Origin: an uncultured Clostridia bacterium
GTDB lineage: Bacteria; Bacillota; Clostridia; Oscillospirales; Acutalibacteraceae
Assembly: GCA_904399395.1 (NCBI GenBank)
Contig: CAJFPJ010000051.1
Coordinates: 1 to 32,232 of the forward strand
Reading direction: 5' to 3'
DNA: 32,232 nt
Made by a program: the position numbers and the translations under genes. Of the stretch, positions 7,189-15,509 are shown piece after piece. Within the stretch, counting starts at the first letter, position 1. Every line of letters begins with the position of its first letter. A model generated the notes under the pieces. That model was not told the DNA's origin. It made no database searches and worked only from the letters and a program-made list of their open reading frames with translations.

Positions 7189-8358
7189 CTATGCCTCTTT
7201 CCAGAAGGGGTTCATCGACCGCAGTTTATGGACAGTCTCTGAAATGGTTTGCACAAGTTTCTCAACCTCTTCAGATGTATTTTCTCTGTCAAGGGATATT
7301 CGCAGGGAACCCTTTGCCTCAGTATCTGTAAGGCCGATAGCTCTGAGCACATGACTGGGATCCACAGCCCCCGAGGTGCAGGCGGAGCCGGAGGAAACGC
7401 AGAATCCCTGCATGTCTAGCATCAAAAGCAGGGATTCTCCCTCTACTCCAGAAAAGGAAATATTGGCGTTACCTGGCAGCCGTTGTTCTGCATTACCGTT
7501 CCAGCGGCATCCGGGGATTTCCAGGAGGCCCTTTCGGAGCTTTTCCCGTAGAGACAGCACATAGGCTGCATTTTCCTCTATGGAGCCGCAGGATTCCTTT
7601 AGTGCAGCAGCCATTCCCATAATGCCTGCTACGTTTTCTGTTCCAGCTCTGTGTCCCCGTTCCTGTGCACCGCCTTCTATCAGGTTGGGAAGCTCAAGTC
7701 CATCCCGGCAGAATAGAGCCCCCACACCTTTGGGGCCGTGAAATTTATGAGCCGACAGAGAGAGCATATCAATGTTGAGCTTCCGAAGATCTATGGGAAG
7801 GTGACCGACAGCCTGGACAGCATCTGTGTGAAAAAGAAGGCCATTTTCATGGCAAATGGCTCCTAGGGACTCGATGGGTTGAATGGTGCCGATTTCGTTG
7901 TTGGCGAACATAACAGACATAAGCCCTGTTTCGGGACGTATGGCTGCTTCAGCCTCTTCTGGGCGGATAATGCCGTTTTCGTGCACATCCAAATATGTAA
8001 CGGAAAAGCCTTCTTTTTCCAAAGCAGCGCAAGTGTGCAGAACGGCGTGGTGCTCAAACCGCGTGGTGATAATATGTGTTTTCCCCTGATGAGCCATGGA
8101 GCGGGCTGCTCCTTTTAGAGCCCAGTTATCCGACTCGCTTCCTCCGGAGGTGAAAAATATTTCATGAACATCTGCTCCCAGACATTGGGCGATATCGGAT
8201 CGAGCGGTTTCAATTGCCTTTTTCGTTCTTCTCCCCAGAGAATAAGGCGTAGACGGGTTTCCATATATTTCTTCAAGATAGGGAAGCATGGCCTCCAGGG
8301 CGATGGGAGAAAGTGGCGTGGTAGCGGCATTATCTGCATAGACGATTTGACGTTCCAT
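7189..8358 (-). CDS. nifS: Cysteine desulfurase, NifS/IscS-like
   Basis: This 389-residue PLP enzyme converts cysteine to alanine and hands on a persulfide for Fe-S clusters or thio-modified tRNA. The PLP-binding Lys is K205 in SAHKFHGPKG, the ring-stacking His region is TRFEHHAV (about 99-106), and the catalytic Cys is C327 in SSGSACTSG. The length and loop fit the group I NifS/IscS-type desulfurases. No iscU, thiI or mnmA lies next to it, so the sulfur acceptor is unknown. On the leftward strand it follows rnhA by 44 nt and has its own GAGG site, so the two are probably cotranscribed. Confidence 0.92.
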   Translation of the reverse strand: MERQIVYADNAATTPLSPIALEAMLPYLEEIYGNPSTPYSLGRRTKKAIETARSDIAQCLGADVHEIFFTSGGSESDNWALKGAARSMAHQGKTHIITTRFEHHAVLHTCAALEKEGFSVTYLDVHENGIIRPEEAEAAIRPETGLMSVMFANNEIGTIQPIESLGAICHENGLLFHTDAVQAVGHLPIDLRKLNIDMLSLSAHKFHGPKGVGALFCRDGLELPNLIEGGAQERGHRAGTENVAGIMGMAAALKESCGSIEENAAYVLSLREKLRKGLLEIPGCRWNGNAEQRLPGNANISFSGVEGESLLLMLDMQGFCVSSGSACTSGAVDPSHVLRAIGLTDTEAKGSLRISLDRENTSEEVEKLVQTISETVHKLRSMNPFWKEA

Positions 8359-8402
8359 ATCTGGACCTCATTTCTTTGTTGATTTAAATCCGAAACAAAA
8401 GA

Positions 8403-8849
8403 TTAGTTTTTACCGCTAGCTTTCATGGATTCCTCTACCGCCATGCGGTCGCAGGCTTCGTTTTCCGGGTGACCGGCATGTCCTTTTACCCAGCGAACAG
8501 ATACGGAGTGGATTTCGAGAAGTTGAAGCAATTCCTCCCAAAGATCTACATTAAGTGCAGGGGATTTATCACTTTTGCGCCAGCCGTTTTTCTGCCAGTT
8601 TCGTGCCCATCCCTTGCTGATAGCGTCGCAGACATATTTGGAATCGCTGATAAGTGTTACTTTGCAGGGCTCCTTTAACAGTTTCAGGCCTTCGATTACG
8701 GCAGAAAGCTCCATACGGTTATTAGTCGTGTGGCTGTCTCCTCCGGAAACGGCCTTTTCATGCCCTTTCCAGCGGAGAATGGCCCCCCAGCCTCCGGGGC
8801 CCGGATTGCCTGAGCAGGCACCGTCCGTAAACAGTTCAATTTCTTTCAT
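8403..8849 (-). CDS. rnhA: Ribonuclease HI
   Basis: A 148-residue type 1 RNase H, which cuts the RNA strand of RNA-DNA hybrids such as replication primers and R-loops. The catalytic carboxylates are visible: D9 in [12 protein letters not shown]47 in NNRMEL, D69 in ISDSKYV and D134 in EACDRMA, with H124 in [11 protein letters not shown]. The length is that of the stand-alone bacterial enzyme, with no N-terminal hybrid-binding domain. The ATG follows AAGGAG by 7 nt. It is the first gene of the leftward rnhA-nifS pair and is divergent from the RNase J unit. Confidence 0.95.
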   Translation of the reverse strand: MKEIELFTDGACSGNPGPGGWGAILRWKGHEKAVSGGDSHTTNNRMELSAVIEGLKLLKEPCKVTLISDSKYVCDAISKGWARNWQKNGWRKSDKSPALNVDLWEELLQLLEIHSVSVRWVKGHAGHPENEACDRMAVEESMKASGKN

Positions 8850-9016
8850 AAAAAACTCCTTATGAAGCGAATGAAATATGTGTTACAATAAAAAAGCTTT
8901 TCTGGAAAGTTTTCTCATTTTCCTGAATAAGTATATCACAAATATAAAAGCTGAGGTTTATGATTGCTAAAATTTGGGAAGACTAACAAAGGGGCGGAAA
9001 GGGGTCCCCGTGTTAC

Positions 9017-9045
9017 TTGACAGTATTTCGCAATGCATGTACAAT
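9017..9045 (+). promoter_or_regulatory. Strong promoter of the RNase J operon
   Basis: A perfect TTGACA (9017-9022), a 17-nt spacer and TACAAT (9040-9045) form a near-consensus vegetative promoter. Transcription should start near 9052, leaving about 323 nt of leader before RNase J. The rest of the 8850-9016 stretch shows nothing clear beyond space for the divergent rnhA promoter. Confidence 0.8.
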
Positions 9046-9085
9046 TATACTAATATACGTATGTCCTGATTTCAAGAGGAATTTT

Positions 9086-9142
9086 ATGTGTAGTGAAATT
9101 TCCTTTGGCTGTGTGCTCCGGAAAATGAGGCTTTGGCTGTGA
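9086..9142 (+). CDS. Possible 18-codon leader peptide before RNase J
   Basis: An ATG at 9086, 7 nt after AGAGG (9074-9078), opens an 18-codon ORF (MCSEISFGCVLRKMRLWL) that ends 9 nt before a terminator-like hairpin. A stem formed by AGGAATTT (9076-9083) and AAATTTCCT (9096-9104) would hide its ribosome site. The layout is that of an attenuator leader, but the peptide shows no run of one amino acid, and the ORF may be chance. A 10-bp direct repeat TTTGGCTGTG lies inside it (9104-9113, 9132-9141). Confidence 0.3.
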   Translation: MCSEISFGCVLRKMRLWL

Positions 9143-9151
9143 GTTGAGGAT

Positions 9152-9190
9152 AGCTCCGCCATTTAGACGTGCCTAGACGGGGCTTTTTTG
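9152..9190 (+). terminator. Attenuator-like terminator in the RNase J leader
   Basis: AGCTCCG and neighbours (9152-9160) pair with GACGGGGCT (9176-9184), with an inner TAG/CTA pairing, followed by six T (9184-9189). It stands between the only clear promoter and the RNase J gene, so transcription must pass it. It could be a regulated attenuator or the end of a small RNA of about 140 nt. The further leader to 9374 holds small hairpins but no gene. Confidence 0.6.
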
Positions 9191-9374
9191 TGTTAGATAC
9201 CGGGGTTTTTATGCTCCGGCCAGAAAAGAGGAAAGCAGGCGGGGAGGTTTCTCTGCCTTTGCACAGACCGGATTGGTGGAACATATATAAGTATCAAACG
9301 GACGCAGGGCTTTGTGGCTGTTTTGCCTTCGAAGCAGAATAAGCGCCCAGGAATGAAAATTGGAGGTTTTTTAT

Positions 9375-11474
9375 TTGACATCAAAGAAAACAGAAAACGA
9401 TCATGGGAATCTGTATGGGAAGGTTGAGGTCCCTGCCCGGAAACCGGTGGATCAATCCCTCGGTTTGGATAGAAAGCTGATTCCTACAGAGACAGTGCAG
9501 GCAGCGGTCTCCGGAAGGGGAAGAGGTAGGGGGAAAAATGTAAAAACTGCGGAAGAGAATTCGGAAATTTCCGCTCAGGCTGCAAAGCAGCCCAGAAAAA
9601 CCACAAAGCAGGCGGAAGCGGTGCAACATCGTGGAGGCCGCAGAACACAGAATACAGGAAAAGCGAGCAGAACGTCTGCTCCTCAGTCGGCGCAACCCTC
9701 AGCCGGTGTTCACAAGCGTACTTCGGCTGCTGCAGCTAGGACAGAGATAGCTGCACCTGTGCAGACTGCAAAAAGAAATTCTTCACGGAGAGGGAAGAAA
9801 AAGCAGGAGGTGGAAAAGCCTTCCCTGCGGGTTTATTTTCTGGGTGGTCTTAATGAAATCGGCAAGAACTTCACACTGTTTGAATGTGAAGGGGATATGA
9901 TTATCGTTGACTGCGGTATGGCTTTCCCGGATGGAGACATGCTGGGGGTGGATTTGGTTCTGCCTGATTTTACCTTTGTAGAGCGCAATGCCGATAAGAT
10001 TCGGGGAATTTTTATTACCCATGGCCATGAGGATCACATTGGAGCCTTACCGTATCTTCTCAAGCAGGTGAATCTCCCTGTGTATGCTACGAGGCTTACC
10101 TGTGGCCTCATTGAAGGCAAGCTGAAGGAGCATGGCTTGGTGGGGAAGGTAAAACTGAATGTTACTTATCCTGGGACGACGATACAGGCTGGCTGCATGG
10201 GAGTGGAGTTCATTCATGTAAATCATTCGATCCCCGATGCTGTGGCCTTTGCTATTCATTCTCCTGCTGGTGTGTTGGTGCATACGGGAGACTTCAAGAT
10301 TGACTGCACTCCGGCAACAGGTGAAATGATCGATTTGGGTCGGTTTGCCCAGCTGGGCAAGGAAGGTGTCTTGGCTCTTCTAGCTGATTCCACTAACGCT
10401 GAACGCCCCGGATACACCATGACGGAGCGAAAAGTGGATAATTCTTTTGAAAATCTATTCAGAAGAGCAGAAAATAGCCGTATCATCATAGCTTCTTTCG
10501 CTTCTAATATTGGAAGAGTGCAGCAGATCATAAACTGTGCTGTTCGCTATGGAAGAAAAGTGGCTCTTTCCGGCCGTTCCATGGTTAACGTAATGGGGAT
10601 TGCCATGGAAATGGGGTATCTGGATGTTCCTGATGGTGTTTTGATCGACATCGATCTTTTGAACCGGTATCCTAAGGAAAAAGTAGTACTTGTCACCACT
10701 GGCAGCCAGGGAGAGCCCATGAGCGCTTTGGCGCGTATGGCCTTTGCAGATCATCGGAAGGTGGAAGTGGGCCCTGGGGACTTTATTATTATCTCTGCCC
10801 GCCCCATTCCCGGAAATGAAAAAACCGTGGGCAATGTGGTGGATGAGTTGATGAAGCGTGGCTGTGAGGTTGTGTATGAGTCTATGTATGAGGTGCATGT
10901 TTCCGGCCATGCCTGCCAGGATGAGCTTAAGATTATGCAGGGAGTTGTGAGACCAAAATATTTCATTCCCGTTCATGGAGAACAAAAGATGCTCCGTAAG
11001 CATGCGGGATTGGCGGAGACCATGGGAATTCCCAGCAGCAATATCTATATCGGCGATATCGGCGATGTGGTCGAGATCAATGAAAAGTATTTAAAAAAGA
11101 CGGGAACAGTTCCCGCGGGCCGCGTTTTGGTGGATGGCCTGGGTGTGGGCGATGTGGGCAGCATTGTTCTGCGGGATCGTAAACATCTGGGTGAGGATGG
11201 CTTAATTGTAGTCGTGTGCACGCTTTCTGCAGATGACGGAAGACTTGTAGCTGGGCCCGATGTGGTATCCAGAGGTTTTGTATATGTGCGTGAGAGTGAG
11301 CCGCTTTTGGAAGAGGCTAAGATTCTGGTGCAGCAAATTTTGGAAAACTGCGCAGATAATGGCATTCACGACTGGGGAACCCTCAAAACTCGTGTTCGGG
11401 ATGGACTTTCCCGCATGCTGTATGATAGAACCCGTCGTAGTCCGATGATTTTGCCGATTATTATGGAAGTTTGA
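9375..11474 (+). CDS. rnj: Ribonuclease J with a basic N-terminal extension
   Basis: RNase J is a zinc-dependent metallo-beta-lactamase/beta-CASP nuclease that acts as 5'-3' exonuclease and endonuclease in mRNA decay and rRNA maturation. The motif HGHEDH is at 216-221; GGLNEIGKN, HTGDFK, LLADSTNAERPG, SGRSM, TTGSQGEPM and HVSGHA follow, and the protein ends in RRSPMILPIIMEV, nearly identical to Bacillus RNase J1. TTG at 9375 is chosen because GGAGG (9362-9366) is 8 nt upstream; an in-frame TTG at 9360 precedes that site. Before the catalytic core lies a low-complexity tail of about 140 residues rich in Arg, Lys, Ala, Gln and Ser, with RGRGRG near residue 45. It is first in the series ending with ftsH. 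Confidence 0.95.
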   Translation: MTSKKTENDHGNLYGKVEVPARKPVDQSLGLDRKLIPTETVQAAVSGRGRGRGKNVKTAEENSEISAQAAKQPRKTTKQAEAVQHRGGRRTQNTGKASRTSAPQSAQPSAGVHKRTSAAAARTEIAAPVQTAKRNSSRRGKKKQEVEKPSLRVYFLGGLNEIGKNFTLFECEGDMIIVDCGMAFPDGDMLGVDLVLPDFTFVERNADKIRGIFITHGHEDHIGALPYLLKQVNLPVYATRLTCGLIEGKLKEHGLVGKVKLNVTYPGTTIQAGCMGVEFIHVNHSIPDAVAFAIHSPAGVLVHTGDFKIDCTPATGEMIDLGRFAQLGKEGVLALLADSTNAERPGYTMTERKVDNSFENLFRRAENSRIIIASFASNIGRVQQIINCAVRYGRKVALSGRSMVNVMGIAMEMGYLDVPDGVLIDIDLLNRYPKEKVVLVTTGSQGEPMSALARMAFADHRKVEVGPGDFIIISARPIPGNEKTVGNVVDELMKRGCEVVYESMYEVHVSGHACQDELKIMQGVVRPKYFIPVHGEQKMLRKHAGLAETMGIPSSNIYIGDIGDVVEINEKYLKKTGTVPAGRVLVDGLGVGDVGSIVLRDRKHLGEDGLIVVVCTLSADDGRLVAGPDVVSRGFVYVRESEPLLEEAKILVQQILENCADNGIHDWGTLKTRVRDGLSRMLYDRTRRSPMILPIIMEV

Positions 11475-11538
11475 CATTTCCTCTCTCGGGGATCCGAAAG
11501 GGGCTTGCAATAACCAAAGCATGAAAGGGGAATGAGCG

Positions 11539-13512
11539 GTGAAAAAAAATGTATGGAGCGCTTCACCGTCTTTCTTGATTCTGACGCTGCCCATTTTGAT
11601 TGTTTCCATAGCTTGCTGGGTTCGGGGCGACCACCTTCTCGCTTATGTGGGAGGTTGTATTTTCCTCTTAGAAGTGGTTGCGATTCTGGCGATCATCCTG
11701 CATTTTAGAAGTCACGTTCTCATGGCGGCGAAAAGTGCGCGGCAGATTCTGGGAGTGGAAAATTATCAGGCGGTAGAAAGGCTTTCTCTGCCCGTGGCGG
11801 TTGTGGGTGAGGCCGGGGACATTGTCTGGTGTAATACAGCTTTCACGCAGGGAGTTAACGGAAAGAGGGAAGCCCTGGGGGAAAACATTCTGCGGTTTAT
11901 CTACCCGAAAAATGTTCGCCAGGTGGTGGACGGTGAAGGTACGGATATAACTGTGGGCGAGAAGGATTTCACCGTTTTTGGCGCTAAGATCAAGAATGTA
12001 TATGTTCTCTACTTCATAGACGATACCTATTATAAAGAAATCAACCGGGTATATACAGAGACTCGCCCTGTGGTGATGCTAGCTCACTTTGATAACCGGG
12101 AAGAGCTTTCGGGGGACGCCAGCGGCACAGAGGATGCAAGGATTACCTCGCAGGTGGAATCGAAACTTATGGAGTGGGCTTCCGATATGAATGGCTTCTT
12201 TAAACGCCTTTCCGGTGGCAGATATCTGATTCTCACCGACGAGATCCATATTCGTGGAGCTGCTGAGAAGCGCTTTGAGATTCTCGATCAGATCCGCACC
12301 ATAAAAACAGATGAACATAACAGCGCGACGGTATCGATTGGTGTGGGCCGCGGAGCTGAAAACCTGAAGGAAGCGGAGCAGTGGGCTCGGAAAGCCTTGG
12401 ATATGGCCCTTGGGCGCGGCGGCGATCAGGTCGCTGTCAAGCAAAAGGGCGATACATATGAATTCTTTGGGGGCCTTTCCAAAGGTGTTGAGAAGCGGGA
12501 TAAGGTGCGCACCAGAGTTATCGCCGCTACTCTTTCAGATCATGTGCGTTCCAGCGACGCGGTTTATATCATGGGCCATCGTTTTTCTGATTTGGATGCT
12601 ATTGGCGCAGCAGTGGGATTATGGAGTGCCGTAACTAAGGCCCTCCAACGTCCTGCTTATGTGGTGGTCAGCCGGGCTCAGAGTCTGGCGGGTCCCATTA
12701 TTTCCTCCATGGAAGAAAAGAATCCGGATACAAATATTTTTGTCTCCCCTGAGGATGCAATGGCTATGATTACTCCAAAATCCATGTTGGTGGTTGTGGA
12801 TACCCATTCCCCCGATTTTGTGGAAAGCCGTGAACTTTTGGAGGCTGTATCCCGGGTTGTGGTTATCGACCATCACCGGATGATGGTCCGTCATATCAAA
12901 AACGCCGTGGTATTTTACCATGAGCCGTATGCTAGTTCGGCTAGTGAAATGGTGGCAGAACTGGTGCAGTATATTGGCGAAAACAGTCTTTCACGCAAGG
13001 AGGCGGAGGCTCTTCTTTCCGGCATCATGCTGGATACAAAAAACTTTGTGCTGAAAACTGGGGTGCGGACTTTTGAGGCCGCCGCATATCTCAGACGTAG
13101 AGGGGCGGATACGGTTAACGTTAAGCGTATGTTTTCGGATTCGCCGGAAGCCTATAGGGCAAAGCATGAGATCGTGGCATGTGCTGAGATTACAGGCCGT
13201 TGTGCTTTTGCTTGCGCCAAAAAGGAATTCCCTGAGATCCGCGTGACGGCCGCTCAAGCAGCAGATGAACTGCTCTCGATTCAGGGAGTGGCCGCGTCCT
13301 TTGTTCTCTTTTCTGATGCGGGCAGCATCAATATTTCAGCCCGGAGCTTAGGGGATATGAATGTCCAACTGGTAATGGAAAGACTGGGGGGCGGTGGTCA
13401 TCTGACCATGGCTGGTGCACAGCTTAGGGACATTACCATAGAAGAGGCTCTGGAAAAGGTAAAGGACGCTGCCCGGCAGCAGGAAGATATTGCTGTGCAG
13501 AAGAGCGTATGA
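11539..13512 (+). CDS. gdpP: Cyclic-di-AMP phosphodiesterase GdpP
   Basis: GdpP is a membrane enzyme that breaks c-di-AMP down to pApA. The 657 residues show two N-terminal membrane helices (about 10-30 and 35-57), a PAS-like domain (about 80-150), a degenerate GGDEF domain (about 175-310) and a DHH/DHHA1 core. Core motifs are MGHRFSDLDAIG near 345, VVDTHS near 419, VIDHH near 443 and GGGGH near 618. The GGDEF signature is not intact, as in known GdpP proteins. The start is GTG with AAAGGGG about 9 nt upstream. It lies 64 nt after RNase J with no terminator and directly before rplI, the usual Firmicute order. Confidence 0.95.
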   Translation: MKKNVWSASPSFLILTLPILIVSIACWVRGDHLLAYVGGCIFLLEVVAILAIILHFRSHVLMAAKSARQILGVENYQAVERLSLPVAVVGEAGDIVWCNTAFTQGVNGKREALGENILRFIYPKNVRQVVDGEGTDITVGEKDFTVFGAKIKNVYVLYFIDDTYYKEINRVYTETRPVVMLAHFDNREELSGDASGTEDARITSQVESKLMEWASDMNGFFKRLSGGRYLILTDEIHIRGAAEKRFEILDQIRTIKTDEHNSATVSIGVGRGAENLKEAEQWARKALDMALGRGGDQVAVKQKGDTYEFFGGLSKGVEKRDKVRTRVIAATLSDHVRSSDAVYIMGHRFSDLDAIGAAVGLWSAVTKALQRPAYVVVSRAQSLAGPIISSMEEKNPDTNIFVSPEDAMAMITPKSMLVVVDTHSPDFVESRELLEAVSRVVVIDHHRMMVRHIKNAVVFYHEPYASSASEMVAELVQYIGENSLSRKEAEALLSGIMLDTKNFVLKTGVRTFEAAAYLRRRGADTVNVKRMFSDSPEAYRAKHEIVACAEITGRCAFACAKKEFPEIRVTAAQAADELLSIQGVAASFVLFSDAGSINISARSLGDMNVQLVMERLGGGGHLTMAGAQLRDITIEEALEKVKDAARQQEDIAVQKSV

Positions 13513-13566
13513 TATCGATCTTCATATATTTATACTAGAATGTAACATAACAACGGAGGTAGCAAA

Positions 13567-14013
13567 ATGAAAGTAGTATTGCTGGCAGATGTAAAGGGAG
13601 CCGGTAAAAAAGGCGAGCTTGTGACGGTTTCTGATGGATATGCGAGAAATTTTCTTTTTCCCCGTAAGCTGGCTAAAGAAGCTAATGCACAGGCCATGAA
13701 CGAGCTGAAGAACGCTGAGGAAGCCAAAGCTCACAGAATTAAGGTGGATACAGAAAACGCCCAGAAAGCGGCGGCCGTCATCAGTGGGAAGAGCATTAAA
13801 ATCACGGCAAAGTCCGGCCAGGGGGGCAAGCTTTTCGGTTCGGTCACTTCTAAGGAAATTGCAGAAGCTCTGAAAAAGCAGCTTGGCGTAGAGGTAGACC
13901 GCCGCAAAATCGAATCTGGCGAAATCAAAGCCTTTGGAACCTATGAATGCGAGATTAAACTGTATGCGGGAATTTCCGCCAAATTTTACACCGTTGTAGG
14001 CGAACAGGAATAA
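13567..14013 (+). CDS. rplI: Ribosomal protein bL9
   Basis: This 148-residue large-subunit protein has the bL9 N-terminal domain ([28 protein letters not shown], first 28 residues), a long Ala/Lys/Glu-rich connecting helix (about 42-72) and a C-terminal domain with [16 protein letters not shown]. The length is normal. An ACGGAGG site lies 7 nt before the ATG. bL9 binds 23S rRNA and influences frame maintenance. Its place between gdpP and dnaB is conserved across Firmicutes. Confidence 0.97.
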   Translation: MKVVLLADVKGAGKKGELVTVSDGYARNFLFPRKLAKEANAQAMNELKNAEEAKAHRIKVDTENAQKAAAVISGKSIKITAKSGQGGKLFGSVTSKEIAEALKKQLGVEVDRRKIESGEIKAFGTYECEIKLYAGISAKFYTVVGEQE

Positions 14014-14019
14014 GTGCTG

Positions 14020-14052
14020 CAGGGCAGAAGGAAAATATTTTCCTCTGCCCTG
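14020..14052 (+). terminator. Intercistronic hairpin between rplI and dnaB
   Basis: CAGGGCAGAAGGAAAA and its complement (14020-14052) form a long stem followed by TTTGTGT. The T tract is broken, so it may be a partial terminator or an RNA-stability element that sets different levels for rplI and dnaB. Confidence 0.5.
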
Positions 14053-14132
14053 TTTGTGTGGCGCCTTCTTGAAAATGAATTCTGTGGAAAGGCGCTGAAG
14101 CAGGATGATAGGATGAAAAGGAGGAAATGCAA

Positions 14133-15509
14133 ATGGCGGAAGCAGTGGTCAATCCATATAGCGCGATGAATCTGCCCTTTTCTCCTGAGGCAGAGCAATC
14201 TGTTCTGGGAGCTGTCCTGCTGGATTCCTCCTGCCTGGATCGTGTGGCAGAGCTGTTGCCGCGGCCAGAGTATTTTTATCAGGTGAACAACAGCCTGATT
14301 TATTCCGTGATGCTGGATATGTTCACTATGGGCCTTCCTGTTGATTTTGTCACAGTGCTGGAAAAACTCAAGGAACAGAAAGGCTTTGATGAGGCCAGTG
14401 GAAAGACATATCTTCTGCAATTGGCTCAACTGGTGCCCTCAATTAGCAATGTGGAAACGTATGCCAAAATTGTGCGGGATAAATATGATATCCGCACACT
14501 AATTTCTACAGCGCGGGAGATTGTGGAAGAAGCTTCAGACGGAACGGTAGATGCTGCATCCCTCTTGGATTCGGCAGAACAGCGTATTTTTGATATTCGC
14601 CGCGGCAAAAATATGCAGGGGCTGCAGCGCTTAAATGAAGTTATCGTAGAAACTTTTGACAGATTGGACAAACTCAATTCGCCGGATAGCGATCAGTATA
14701 GGGGTATTCCTACGGGAATCCGTGAACTGGATGAGACTATTACCGGCTTAAATCGGACGGATTTTATCCTTCTGGGGGCCCGGCCCGGCATGGGAAAGAC
14801 CAGTTTTGCTTTGAATATTGCCCGTCATGCCGCTGTGAAGGCGGAAAAGACAGTAGCGGTGTTTTCTCTGGAAATGGGTAAAGAACAGCTCTGTTCCCGC
14901 CTGCTTTCCACAGAGGCTCTGGTAGGAGGCACAAAGCTGCGCACGGGCAAACTGGAAGAGGATGAATGGGTTCGTCTGATTGAAGCGGGGGATATCCTTT
15001 CAAAAACAAAAATATATCTGGATGATACTCCTTCCATTACGGTTCCGGAGATAAAAGCCAAGCTTCGCAGGCTCCGAGAGGTGGATCTGGTGATTATCGA
15101 CTATTTACAGTTGATGTCCAGTGCCAATCGAAAGAATGAGGGAAATCGCGTTCAAGAGATTTCGGAGATCACCCGAGGCCTCAAAGTGATGGCAAAGGAA
15201 TTGAATATTCCTGTTCTGGCTTTGTCGCAGCTGGCGAGAGACAGTGAAAAGCGGGCGGGGAACCACAGGCCCATGCTCTCTGACCTGAGGGATTCCGGTT
15301 CTATCGAGCAGGATGCGGATATCGTCCTGTTTCTGTATCGTGAGGATTATTATTCCAACGAGAAGGGGCCCAATGAAGAGAGCGATAAGAATTCCGGCGA
15401 GTGTATTGTAGCCAAGAATCGTCACGGTGAGACCAAGACGGTGCCTTTGCACTGGCAAGGTGAATTTATGCGTTTTACGGCCCAGGAGGTTCTGCGCAGT
15501 GAGTACTAA
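14133..15509 (+). CDS. dnaB: Replicative DNA helicase DnaB
   Basis: This RecA-fold hexameric helicase unwinds DNA at the replication fork (called DnaC in Bacillus). The 458-residue protein has the N-terminal primase-interaction domain (FSPEAEQSVLGAVLLD) and a C-terminal ATPase with Walker A GARPGMGKT at about 215-223, FSLEMGKEQL, Walker B LVIIDYLQLM near 319, LSQLARDSEKR, and SGSIEQDADIVLFLYR. ATG 14133 is preferred over ATG 14127 because AGGAGG (14119-14124) is 8 nt from the former and only 2 nt from the latter. The coding region overlaps the start of tilS by 11 nt. Confidence 0.96.
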   Translation: MAEAVVNPYSAMNLPFSPEAEQSVLGAVLLDSSCLDRVAELLPRPEYFYQVNNSLIYSVMLDMFTMGLPVDFVTVLEKLKEQKGFDEASGKTYLLQLAQLVPSISNVETYAKIVRDKYDIRTLISTAREIVEEASDGTVDAASLLDSAEQRIFDIRRGKNMQGLQRLNEVIVETFDRLDKLNSPDSDQYRGIPTGIRELDETITGLNRTDFILLGARPGMGKTSFALNIARHAAVKAEKTVAVFSLEMGKEQLCSRLLSTEALVGGTKLRTGKLEEDEWVRLIEAGDILSKTKIYLDDTPSITVPEIKAKLRRLREVDLVIIDYLQLMSSANRKNEGNRVQEISEITRGLKVMAKELNIPVLALSQLARDSEKRAGNHRPMLSDLRDSGSIEQDADIVLFLYREDYYSNEKGPNEESDKNSGECIVAKNRHGETKTVPLHWQGEFMRFTAQEVLRSEY

